A stretch of 22,549 bases of DNA from a virus (IMGVR_UViG_3300022542_001402:1-22549), one strand, 5' to 3'. Numbered from the stretch's first letter, positions 5,782 through 11,808 are shown. Made by a program: numbers and translations. Notes: generated by a model not told the origin, from the sequence alone.

Positions 5782-5994
5782 CTAATAAAATAACACACCT
5801 AATAATAGAAAACCAACAAAACCTAATAATAACATGCCCATAAAAGCTGATGGTATTTGAATGTCATTACTGGCTAAGGAAATAATCTGATTCATTCCTC
5901 TAATAATTCCTATGGTTAAACCTGCCAAGACTAAAGAGGTACAACCAAGAGTCATAGTAATAGGTTTAAGGACCTGTATGTTATGCTTTGTCAT
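5782..5994 (-). CDS. two-helix membrane protein, 70 residues
   Basis: Two hydrophobic helices (about 11-33 and 48-69) are separated by a short polar loop and the protein ends within the membrane (LLLGVLFY). The size and topology are holin-like, but also common for virus membrane proteins of unknown role. It follows the 40-residue leader gene by only three bases. Confidence 0.65.
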   Translation of the reverse strand: MTKHNIQVLKPITMTLGCTSLVLAGLTIGIIRGMNQIISLASNDIQIPSAFMGMLLLGFVGFLLLGVLFY

Positions 5995-5997
5995 TTG

Positions 5998-6120
5998 TTA
6001 ATAGTTATTGCAGACTAATTTAATTGTATCTTTATTAGCTTCGAAGTGCCAGACATGGCCAGTCTTTTCTGCTAACTCTTTACGCTTATTTATAGCCTGT
6101 GTTATAGTTAATTCTTTCAT
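5998..6120 (-). CDS. 40-residue protein, first gene of the minus operon
   Basis: Encodes MKELTITQAINKRKELAEKTGHV and continues with a short polar C-terminus. A TATA box (TTTAAAAAC on the minus strand, 6141-6149) lies about 25 bases before the ATG, predicting a leaderless message that opens the operon running to 4266. The function is unknown. Confidence 0.55.
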   Translation of the reverse strand: MKELTITQAINKRKELAEKTGHVWHFEANKDTIKLVCNNY

Positions 6121-6140
6121 AAAGAAATTAGTGCCTCATT

Positions 6141-6149
6141 GTTTTTAAA
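6141..6149 (-). promoter_or_regulatory. TATA box TTTAAAAAC of the 6120-4266 operon
   Basis: Centred 25 bases before the ATG at 6120 on the minus strand, with the 11-bp dyad 6152-6177 immediately upstream. Confidence 0.55.
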
Positions 6150-6151
6150 CC

Positions 6152-6177
6152 TTTCGCCTAATAGTAATTAGGCGAAA
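6152..6177. promoter_or_regulatory. 11-bp inverted repeat, putative operator
   Basis: TTTCGCCTAAT and ATTAGGCGAAA are separated by four bases. The dyad starts two bases upstream of the minus-strand TATA box, so a bound protein would touch the TBP/TFB site. There is no T run, so a terminator is less likely. The sequence differs from the GTTAAC boxes, suggesting a second regulator. Confidence 0.55.
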
Positions 6178-6286
6178 ATAAGCTAAAAGTCAGGCAAAAG
6201 ATTGTTTATTTCGGACTGAACCTTACTATTGAAAAAGTTTAGATGCTTTGGTAATCCAATTCTCACACACCCCTATTATTCATCCC

Positions 6287-7207
6287 TTAATAGCTCACTA
6301 TTTTGTGTACTTGTCTCCTTACCTCTTCACTAGCACTTTTGTTCCTCGATTCACAAAGCAAATCCTTAACAGTCTTATGAACTCCATTATCCTTAAGTCT
6401 TCGGCCAAGTAATTCATAAGTAGCACTATCTTTCTTCCCTTCAACTAAAGATGCTTGTGCTATACCTTCACGAGTTAATTTACCTTCAAGTAATAGATTA
6501 TACAATTTCTGTATAAAAGGAAGTTCCTTATTATTTTCTCCTTCTGTTAAAAATGCTGTTTTTCTTTTCTCTTTCTTAATCTCTTTGTATAATTTCTTCT
6601 GTTTCTCTGTAGCATCACTAAAGAACAAATAACCTCTAAATGTGCTTAATCTATGATATGGCGGTTTAAAGTCAGGATTTTTCTGCATTTTTTTAGACCA
6701 AGAATCTTCTATCTTAGCATTATATTTAGCATCCCATTTATCAGGACTATAAAGTCTACCTTGCAAGGGCATGTGAATAACAGCAATACCCCTTTCTATT
6801 ATATGCAGATGAATAAAATATAAATCCCTTAAATCTTTATCAAGGCTAAAAAAATTAGGAATAGCACTAGCATAAATATTATAATTATCTCTGTAAGCTG
6901 TAATAATTTTAATTAATTCTTGCTGACCTTTTTCCATGAAATTTCTTTTATAACCTGAATTGATAGCTTCATCATCCCAACATAAACCAAATTGCTGATT
7001 TTTTAATAAGTTAATAACATCATCCCTATTATAAACCTGGACTTTCCATGGCCTAAATCCTTTAAATCTATAAAATAATTTATTAATTACTGTAGACTTA
7101 CCATTTCCTCTTTCTCCAGAAACGGCCATATTAGAATCAAATTCATTAGCTTGTCTAGAATTAATAACATCTACAAGCTCTTTAAGAGTCCAAACAATAG
7201 CTTTCAT
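6287..7207 (-). CDS. P-loop ATPase, Zot/packaging-type
   Basis: 306 residues from the ATG at 7207, preceded by a good Shine-Dalgarno sequence (GAGGT) inside the previous gene's end; a GTG seven codons upstream is less likely. Walker A is GERGNGKST at about 31-39 and Walker B with its acidic pair is FGLCWDDEA around 77-81, followed by a region on restraint of membrane-associated ATPases (TAYRDNYNIYASAIPNF). The C-terminal third is Lys-rich and helical. This layout resembles Zot-like and viral genome-packaging or assembly ATPases, and archaeal membrane viruses usually carry one such enzyme. Genome packaging or virion extrusion is therefore likely, although a role in DNA handling is possible. 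Confidence 0.75.
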   Translation of the reverse strand: MKAIVWTLKELVDVINSRQANEFDSNMAVSGERGNGKSTVINKLFYRFKGFRPWKVQVYNRDDVINLLKNQQFGLCWDDEAINSGYKRNFMEKGQQELIKIITAYRDNYNIYASAIPNFFSLDKDLRDLYFIHLHIIERGIAVIHMPLQGRLYSPDKWDAKYNAKIEDSWSKKMQKNPDFKPPYHRLSTFRGYLFFSDATEKQKKLYKEIKKEKRKTAFLTEGENNKELPFIQKLYNLLLEGKLTREGIAQASLVEGKKDSATYELLGRRLKDNGVHKTVKDLLCESRNKSASEEVRRQVHKIVSY

Positions 7208-7208
7208 T

Positions 7209-7748
7209 TTAACCTCTTGTTTTAGCACCCTCTATTATTTGTTTTTTATAAGCCTGGGGATTAAATTCAAGCTTATCTGTAAAAATTAAATGGTTTTTAT
7301 TTAAGGGTTCATTTAATTTAGATTTAATTTTTATAACTATATCCAATGCTTTATTATATTTGTCTTTTTCCAAAACCAATTTTTGTTTTCTTTGTTTTTT
7401 GATTGTTTTAGAAAGAAATGGTATAATTTTTTTAATGGTTTGCAATTCTTTTTCCAAGTTTTCTAATTCTGTTCGAGTACCACCAACTTTCATAGCAAAC
7501 TTAGAATTTCCACATAGTTTAAGCAATTCATTAACCAGTCTTTCAAATCCAATAAGTTTTAATGTATCTAAAGGAACACCAAAATTTTCTAATTCTTCTA
7601 TTAAAGTATCATAACCAAATCTGGCTATATTTTCGTAATGGTCGCAATAATCTAATGGTTTCATAATTTTGATTCTTGCAAACTCACTAGCAACATTCCA
7701 GTTACCGAGTTCTGAAACATTGTATTTATCCTCTTTTGAAAAATCCAT
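7209..7748 (-). CDS. coiled-coil protein, partner of the ATPase
   Basis: 179 residues. The N-terminal half is a compact helical region and residues about 92-145 form a Lys/Glu-rich coiled coil. No membrane helix is present. It is the promoter-proximal gene of a two-gene operon whose second gene is the P-loop ATPase. The stop lies one base before the ATPase ATG, so stoichiometric production is likely. An adaptor or DNA-recognition subunit is a reasonable guess, but no family is recognised. Confidence 0.7.
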   Translation of the reverse strand: MDFSKEDKYNVSELGNWNVASEFARIKIMKPLDYCDHYENIARFGYDTLIEELENFGVPLDTLKLIGFERLVNELLKLCGNSKFAMKVGGTRTELENLEKELQTIKKIIPFLSKTIKKQRKQKLVLEKDKYNKALDIVIKIKSKLNEPLNKNHLIFTDKLEFNPQAYKKQIIEGAKTRG

Positions 7749-7768
7749 AGTGTAGCGTAGCGTTTTAA

Positions 7769-7777
7769 CTTTATAAA
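7769..7777 (-). promoter_or_regulatory. TATA box TTTATAAAG of the ATPase operon
   Basis: Centred 25 bases before the ATG at 7748, predicting a leaderless message. It shares the GTTAAC palindrome at 7783-7798 with the divergent DGR promoter. Confidence 0.6.
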
Positions 7778-7782
7778 TTGTG

Positions 7783-7798
7783 TTTTTGTTAACAAAAA
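7783..7798. promoter_or_regulatory. 16-bp palindrome TTTTTGTTAACAAAAA between divergent promoters
   Basis: Identical to 156-171. The rightward TATA box TTTAAA begins 7 bases after it, the same spacing as at 178, and the leftward TATA box lies 5 bases on the other side. A single bound dimer could control both the ATPase operon and the DGR. Confidence 0.7.
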
Positions 7799-7804
7799 GG
7801 AAAA

Positions 7805-7814
7805 TTTAAATATA
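7805..7814 (+). promoter_or_regulatory. TATA box TTTAAATATA of the DGR
   Basis: About 25 bases downstream of its centre is 7833-7834, exactly the beginning of the inverted repeat that encloses the template RNA. This fits a transcript starting at the foot of the helix. Confidence 0.65.
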
Positions 7815-7831
7815 AGAAGATTATCTATTTT

Positions 7832-8088
7832 TGCCTTAGAGGTTTACTCTACAGGCTACACGCATCTGTCATAGTGTTAAAAACCATAAAATACAATGAT
7901 GATAGTTGGTAGCAATGAATAACCTTGGGTAAGTTAAGAGAGAACACTAAAATCATGGTGGAACTTAATGAAGATGCTATATGAGTCGCTAGGTTCTATA
8001 CGAATTCGGATTATGCTAACTTGAATTGTAATAGGAACTCTGATAATTCGAACTCTAACCTCGAAATAACCTGCTAATCTCTAAGGCA
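7832..8088 (+). ncRNA. DGR template RNA enclosed by a 13-bp terminal helix
   Basis: Bases 7832-7844 pair with 8076-8088 over 13 consecutive positions (one G-U), and an inner helix pairs TAGTGTT at 7872-7878 with AACACTA at 7943-7949. The template repeat occupies 7985-8069 just inside the 3' arm. Known DGRs require a structured RNA around the template. A competing local hairpin, TAGAG-GTTTA-CTCTA at 7837-7851, uses the same 5' arm. The 3' arm contains the only Shine-Dalgarno-like element (TAAGG) before the reverse transcriptase and includes the A of its ATG, so folding could limit its translation. Confidence 0.7.
7985..8069 (+). repeat. DGR template repeat (TR)
   Basis: Aligns without gaps to 9522-9606 (VR1) and 10095-10179 (VR2). 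Of 28 adenines in the TR, 17 differ in VR1 and 15 in VR2, while none of the other 57 bases differs in either. Read in the frame of the targets it is rich in AAT/AAC codons, as is typical, because A-mutation of these yields many amino acids without stops. The last bases before and after 8069 differ from both VRs in the same way, suggesting IMH* versus IMH. Confidence 0.96.
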
Positions 8089-9146
8089 TGATGATGAAAA
8101 CATACAATAAATTATATGAAAAACTTTATTCAGAAGAGAATTTAATATCAGCATTCAAAAAAGCCAGAAAAGGAAAATCAAAAAGAGATTATATTATCAA
8201 TTTTGAATCCAATCTAAATAAAAATCTGAAATTATTACAAAGAGAACTTAAATTAAAAACATATAAACCACAGAATCTAAAAAAATTTATTATTAGAGAC
8301 CCAAAGACAAGAACAATTCACGCATCATTATTCAGAGATAGAATAATTCATCATGCAATAATAAATCTTATCCAACCAATATATGAAAAAATATTTATTT
8401 ACGATTCTTTTGCAAGTAGAAAATTTAAAGGAACACATCTTGCAGTAGAAAGATTTAAATATTTTATTAACAAAGTGTCTTCAAATGGAAAAAAGATTAA
8501 GAAACCATTTAGTAATAATTCAATCACAGGTTATGTATTCAAGGCAGATATTAAACATTATTTTGATACTATTGACCATAAAATTCTGATACATATTTTG
8601 AGAAAGAAAATCAAGGATGAAGATTTTATAGGATTAATCCAAATTGTGTTAGATAATTTTGAGACATCAGAAAAAGGATTGCCTCTTGGAAATTATACTT
8701 CACAATTTTTTGCTAATGTTTATTTGAATAATTTAGATTATTTCATAAAGCACAGACTTCATGCAAAATACTATATTAGATATGTGGATGATTTTGTTAT
8801 TCTGCATAAAGACAAAAAAGTTTTATTAGAATTCAGAAATAAAATAGAAAAATATTTGAAAAGTTTAAAATTAGAATTGCATACAGAAAAATCCAAAATT
8901 TATCCATTAAGAAATGGAATTACTTTTTTAGGATACAGAATATTTTACCATTATAAATTATTAAGGAAGAGAAACATAAATTATTTTCTTAGGCAGTTTG
9001 AGAAAAAAGTTAATCTTTATCGCTGTGGATTAATAGAAAGAAAAGATTTAGAAGGTTTTTTACAGGGTTGGTTTGGTTATTCTAAATTTGCTAATACTTA
9101 TAATTTTAGGAAGAATATTGAAAAAATTATGAACAGAAACATTTAA
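8088..9146 (+). CDS. DGR reverse transcriptase
   Basis: 352 residues, typical for a DGR reverse transcriptase. In order: RDRIIHHAIINLIQPIYEK with IYDSFASRKFKGTH (84-117, the characteristic DGR motif 2 region), FKADIKHYFDTID with catalytic Asp154, GLPLGNYTSQ (197-206, motif 4), YVDD at 232-235 with the two catalytic aspartates, then LHTEKSKI and GITFLGYRIF, and a basic thumb. No maturase or endonuclease domain is present. Three ATGs in a row open the frame and the true start is uncertain by two codons. It copies the template RNA with adenine-specific errors. No Avd gene of the usual four-helix type is seen nearby. Confidence 0.96.
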   Translation: MMMKTYNKLYEKLYSEENLISAFKKARKGKSKRDYIINFESNLNKNLKLLQRELKLKTYKPQNLKKFIIRDPKTRTIHASLFRDRIIHHAIINLIQPIYEKIFIYDSFASRKFKGTHLAVERFKYFINKVSSNGKKIKKPFSNNSITGYVFKADIKHYFDTIDHKILIHILRKKIKDEDFIGLIQIVLDNFETSEKGLPLGNYTSQFFANVYLNNLDYFIKHRLHAKYYIRYVDDFVILHKDKKVLLEFRNKIEKYLKSLKLELHTEKSKIYPLRNGITFLGYRIFYHYKLLRKRNINYFLRQFEKKVNLYRCGLIERKDLEGFLQGWFGYSKFANTYNFRKNIEKIMNRNI

Positions 9147-9149
9147 ATA
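9142..9149 (+). promoter_or_regulatory. TATA box TTTAAATA for the first target gene
   Basis: Overlaps the reverse transcriptase stop and is centred about 25.5 bases before the ATG at 9171, so the target operon may have its own leaderless promoter in addition to read-through from the DGR promoter. Confidence 0.55.
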
Positions 9150-9170
9150 GTAATTATAATTATAATAAAT

Positions 9171-9644
9171 ATGATAAAAGATATTAGAAAGGAGATAAAA
9201 TCTCTTGAAAAGAAAAAAGAGGAAATAGACAAGAAAATTAATTCTCTCAACATTAAGTTAAATAATGAGTCTGAAAAATCAGAATGGATTGAAATTCCAG
9301 GAACAGATTATGAAGTTACAAAAAATGTTCTACATAAAGGAAAATCTTATGATGAAATAATGCAGTTAAAAAAGCCAGAAGAAGAATTATTGACTTTAAA
9401 GATGGTAGGAATAATCTGTGAAAATCCAAATCTATTGAAGGAATTAAAGATGGATTCTTCAAGCACAAATGATGACTTTTTTTTCAAGCAACCATTCCCG
9501 CAGAATGAAAAAAGAGGTAGAGTCGCTTGGTTCTGTGCGTATTCGGATTATGCTTACTTGGTTTGTAATAGGTACTCTGATGATTCGGTCTCTGTCCTCG
9601 GGGTACGGTTTGCACGCAAAAAAATTTCTGAAAGGAAGAAATAA
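9171..9644 (+). CDS. DGR target protein 1, C-type-lectin-like with N-terminal coiled coil
   Basis: 157 residues. Residues 1-40 form a Lys/Glu coiled coil, followed by a compact domain (WIEIPG, EEELLT, KMDSSSTNDDFFFKQPF) and the variable C-terminus that ends LGVRFARKKISERKK. The GVRFAR ending after a hypervariable stretch is characteristic of DGR-diversified CLec folds. It is paralogous to 9777-10217 over most of its length. No signal peptide or membrane helix is visible, so it acts in the cytoplasm or is incorporated into virions from inside. The coiled coil probably makes it oligomeric, giving multivalent display. The binding partner is unknown. Confidence 0.9.
   Translation: MIKDIRKEIKSLEKKKEEIDKKINSLNIKLNNESEKSEWIEIPGTDYEVTKNVLHKGKSYDEIMQLKKPEEELLTLKMVGIICENPNLLKELKMDSSSTNDDFFFKQPFPQNEKRGRVAWFCAYSDYAYLVCNRYSDDSVSVLGVRFARKKISERKK
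9522..9606 (+). repeat. DGR variable repeat 1 (VR1)
   Basis: Differs from the TR at 17 positions, all of them adenines in the TR. Its 3' end, CTCGGGGTACGG, and about 36 bases beyond are the same as in VR2, marking the initiation-of-homing side. The substitutions change to G or T except for one C in the shared 3' end. Confidence 0.95.
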
Positions 9645-9645
9645 A

Positions 9646-9780
9646 ATGGCATTAACACAAATTGATTTTGATGAAAAAGAAGAGAAAAAAATAGAAACTT
9701 TCTCTAAAAAGTGGAAGATGAACAAGCCTAAAACTGTCAGGAGAATGATTGCAGAATTTAAAGATGAAGTAAAAAAATGA
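9646..9780 (+). CDS. 44-residue ribbon-helix-helix-like protein between the two DGR targets
   Basis: A short beta strand (ALTQIDF) is followed by helix A (DEKEEKKIETFSKKW) and helix B (KPKTVRRMIAEF), the order and spacing of an RHH DNA-binding dimer. The ribosome site is the conserved GAAAGGAAG just after VR1, and the stop overlaps the start of the second target as ATGA. A longer upstream frame exists but overlaps VR1 and is rejected. It may repress the DGR or target operon, or take the nucleic-acid-binding part usually played by Avd. The latter is speculation. Confidence 0.75.
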   Translation: MALTQIDFDEKEEKKIETFSKKWKMNKPKTVRRMIAEFKDEVKK

Positions 9781-10217
9781 CAAATAAAATTAAACAAGCT
9801 CAAGAACTTTTAAAAAAAGAAGGTTACAAAGTAATAGTCCCTAATGAAATCTCAAACGAAGGATGGTTAGATATTCCAGAGCTAAAAATCTCTGTTGAAA
9901 TTGAAGTGCATGATAAAGATAAATCCTGGGATGAATTGAAATTATCTGAAAGAGAAAAAGAGCTATTGACAGCAGAACAATGTATCTGGTTAGCTAATTC
10001 TAAATATGCTAAAATTCTTAAAATGGATGGAAGTTCAAGTGAAGATGATTTCTTTATTCAGCAACCTTTTAATTTAAGCAGAAAGAATGGCTATGTCGCT
10101 GGGTTCTATACGTATTCGGATTGTGCTAACTTGTATTGTGATTGGGTCTCTGGTAATTCGGACTCTTACCTCGGGGTACGGTTTGCACGCAAAAAAATTT
10201 CTGAAAGGAAGGAGTAA
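9777..10217 (+). CDS. DGR target protein 2, C-type-lectin-like
   Basis: 146 residues. Paralogue of target 1: W(I/L)xIP near the start, EKELLTAEQCIWLANSK, KMDGSSSEDDFFIQQPF, then the variable region ending LGVRFARKKISERKE. It lacks the coiled coil, having instead a short basic helical head. No export signal is visible. It is translationally coupled to the RHH gene. Two targets fed by one TR give two independently diversified binders, possibly with different scaffolds. Confidence 0.9.
   Translation: MTNKIKQAQELLKKEGYKVIVPNEISNEGWLDIPELKISVEIEVHDKDKSWDELKLSEREKELLTAEQCIWLANSKYAKILKMDGSSSEDDFFIQQPFNLSRKNGYVAGFYTYSDCANLYCDWVSGNSDSYLGVRFARKKISERKE
10095..10179 (+). repeat. DGR variable repeat 2 (VR2)
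   Basis: Differs from the TR at 15 positions, all adenines in the TR. Ten of these positions are also changed in VR1. Together 22 of 28 TR adenines are changed in at least one VR, and the six unchanged ones (8004, 8010, 8019, 8031, 8046, 8068) include several second positions of AAY codons. Confidence 0.95.
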
Positions 10218-10266
10218 AATGGATTTAGAAGATAAATGATAAATAAATTTAAACAAGGAGGAAAAA

Positions 10267-10410
10267 ATGAAATATAGATATGAAAGAATTAGTGAAAAGA
10301 CTGGTCGTGTTGTAGATAGAATTACTGTTAATAGTGCAGAAAAATTAATCAAATGTATCCAGAACTTTGAAAAGTTTTTAAAGGTTAATTATAAACCTAA
10401 AAGTGCTTAA
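10267..10410 (+). CDS. hypothetical 47-residue protein
   Basis: Begins after a strong ribosome site (AAGGAGG seven bases before the ATG), unusual in this mostly leaderless genome, so it is probably cotranscribed with the DGR targets. It encodes a basic protein (MKYRYERISEKTGRVVDRIT) with a helical second half. No family is recognised. Confidence 0.6.
   Translation: MKYRYERISEKTGRVVDRITVNSAEKLIKCIQNFEKFLKVNYKPKSA
10389..10396 (+). promoter_or_regulatory. TATA box TTATAAAC for gene at 10419
   Basis: Lies inside the end of the preceding gene, centred about 26 bases before the ATG at 10419. Confidence 0.4.
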
Positions 10411-10418
10411 AAGATAAA

Positions 10419-10679
10419 ATGCCAAGAGCAAGAAACACTGGGAGAAGACTAATAAAACCGAGCAGAAAAATGGAAACATATAAAGAAGACACAATTAGGT
10501 ATACAACATTATCTTTTATTTTTATTTTTATATTTGGAATTCCTTTTGGAGTTGGGTTTATTCAGAAAAGTAATAATATTTTATTAATGTGGTGTTTAGG
10601 TATAATTATAGTTTTATCATTTATTTTGTTATTTGTTAGTTTAAGAAGAATTGAAAATGAAGTTGGAGAAGAGAAATGA
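10419..10679 (+). CDS. two-helix membrane protein with basic head
   Basis: 86 residues. A basic N-terminal segment (MPRARNTGRRLIKPSRK) precedes hydrophobic helices at about 29-47 and 54-74 and a charged tail. The gene ends in an ATGA overlap with the next. The positive head predicts a cytosolic N-terminus. The function is unknown. Confidence 0.65.
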   Translation: MPRARNTGRRLIKPSRKMETYKEDTIRYTTLSFIFIFIFGIPFGVGFIQKSNNILLMWCLGIIIVLSFILLFVSLRRIENEVGEEK

Positions 10680-10831
10680 AAATTATAATCACAGACATGA
10701 ACGGAATTTGTTGGAAATTTAATTTGCCAAAAGATACAATGCTAACAGAAATTTTAGAATGTATAGAAAGGCAATTTTATCGACTGAATAAGAAGTGTCA
10801 AAGACAAAATGAAATACAAAGAAATATTTAA
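10676..10831 (+). CDS. hypothetical 51-residue soluble protein
   Basis: Starts in an ATGA overlap and overlaps the next gene by 23 bases. It encodes MKIIITDMNGICWKFNLPKD followed by a helix with two cysteines. The strand-turn-strand-helix appearance could be a small ubiquitin-like or regulatory fold, but this is not demonstrable. Confidence 0.5.
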   Translation: MKIIITDMNGICWKFNLPKDTMLTEILECIERQFYRLNKKCQRQNEIQRNI

Positions 10832-11042
10832 GAAATGGTGGTTTTGGTTAGCAATAGTTTTTTATTCTTTAATAGTTATTGTCGAAGATACACAAGAATA
10901 TGGTTCTTTATTCTTCGCCGAATATGTTGGAATCTTTATAGGGTCATCATTATCTATTTTAGGGTTTTTTACAATATTGTTTTTAATCATAAAGTTAGGT
11001 ATGAAAATTAAAAAAGTTATAATAAGACAAAAAATCAATTAA
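10809..11042 (+). CDS. two-helix membrane protein, 77 residues
   Basis: A basic head (MKYKEIFKKWW) is followed by two hydrophobic helices, about 12-26 and 39-62, and a basic tail (KIKKVIIRQKIN). Its end overlaps by eight bases the end of the convergent gene on the other strand. No family is recognised. Confidence 0.65.
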   Translation: MKYKEIFKKWWFWLAIVFYSLIVIVEDTQEYGSLFFAEYVGIFIGSSLSILGFFTILFLIIKLGMKIKKVIIRQKIN

Positions 11043-11631
11043 TTCTACTTTCTAACTCATTTTGGAACTCTGCTAATTTGTTGTTGTATCTTTCAACAGC
11101 ATTATCATGTGCTATAATTTTTTCATTCATCATTTCCATTTCACTACTTCCCATGTCATAGCTAGGATTATCATAACTTACATCTGTATCGAAATAAGTA
11201 TTGTAATATCTTGCAGCAACTTCAAAATGTTCACATGCTTCAAACATATTATTTGAGATTTCAGACAATATATCTAATTGCTCCACATAGATTGTTATTA
11301 GTTTGTCATGTAAATTTTGACTATTTAATTCTGCTTTGATTTCTTTATATCCTTGACTTTGTATAGAATAATAATCTCTTGCTAATCTGCAACTTCTCTC
11401 AACTTCTTTGTAATCCATTTCTTCATAAGAATAAGTTGCTTCGCTATAATAACTTTCAGCTTGTTGTGTATCTATTGAAATTTCCATTAGGTCAGCATTT
11501 GCTTTTAAAATCGTTTTGTATAGGTGTATCTCATACCCCGCAGAGACACACAATAAAGATACTAATATAAGAATCATTGTAATTATTATCGAAAATAAAA
11601 TAATTGGTTTAATCTTTCCTTTATTATTCAT
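11035..11631 (-). CDS. exported helical protein with N-terminal anchor
   Basis: 198 residues. A signal anchor spans about 9-30 and ends in LLCVSAGYE, where the cysteine may or may not be a lipid site. The outer part is acidic, rich in Tyr, Ser and Glu, and predicted almost wholly helical, with heptad-like stretches. It is the second gene of a two-gene unit and overlaps the RHH-like gene by eight bases. The role could be surface-exclusion or a cell-surface change in the host. This is only a guess from topology. Confidence 0.7.
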   Translation of the reverse strand: MNNKGKIKPIILFSIIITMILILVSLLCVSAGYEIHLYKTILKANADLMEISIDTQQAESYYSEATYSYEEMDYKEVERSCRLARDYYSIQSQGYKEIKAELNSQNLHDKLITIYVEQLDILSEISNNMFEACEHFEVAARYYNTYFDTDVSYDNPSYDMGSSEMEMMNEKIIAHDNAVERYNNKLAEFQNELESRIN

Positions 11632-11779
11632 TGTTTGTTACCTCAAAGTTTCCTTTATTCATTGAATCAACACAATGATTGTACATCAACAAAATAAAAC
11701 TCCTCCAGCTTAAATGCCCTTTAAGTTTCTTTAAACATTTGTGTTCATCATCTGAAAAAGTTTCATTAATCGTTTTCAT
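11624..11779 (-). CDS. 51-residue helical DNA-binding-like protein
   Basis: A short strand (KTINETF) precedes SDDEHKCLKKLKGHLSWRSF and a hydrophobic helix, an arrangement like small archaeal antitoxin or RHH-type proteins with a K-x-H/K-x-S-W element. A TATA box at the leaderless distance (11800-11808) supports the start. It may regulate the divergent promoters between 11779 and 11855. Confidence 0.6.
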   Translation of the reverse strand: MKTINETFSDDEHKCLKKLKGHLSWRSFILLMYNHCVDSMNKGNFEVTNNE

Positions 11780-11780
11780 G

Positions 11781-11800
11781 TAAATAAGTAAATAAGTAAG
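11781..11800. repeat. 8-bp tandem repeat TAAATAAG at divergent promoters
   Basis: Two full copies and a partial third between the ATG at 11779 and its TATA box. It occupies the predicted initiation region of the minus-strand gene, where a bound repressor would block transcription. Confidence 0.5.
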
Positions 11801-11808
11801 TTTATAAA
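11800..11808 (-). promoter_or_regulatory. TATA box TTTATAAAC for gene at 11779
   Basis: Centred 25 bases before the ATG at 11779 on the minus strand. Confidence 0.55.

Noticed and set aside
8088-9146. Group II intron or retron reverse transcriptase
   Set aside because: No maturase or endonuclease domain and no intron ends are seen, whereas TR/VR pairs with adenine-specific changes identify a DGR.
9469-9645. Upstream extension of the RHH-like gene
   Set aside because: It would overlap VR1 in another frame and be mutated with it; a ribosome site directly before the ATG at 9646 gives the better start.
9459-9803. Minus-strand frames over VR1 and VR2
   Set aside because: Shadows of the target genes. 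DGR orientation (TR, RT and VRs on the same strand) supports only the plus frames.
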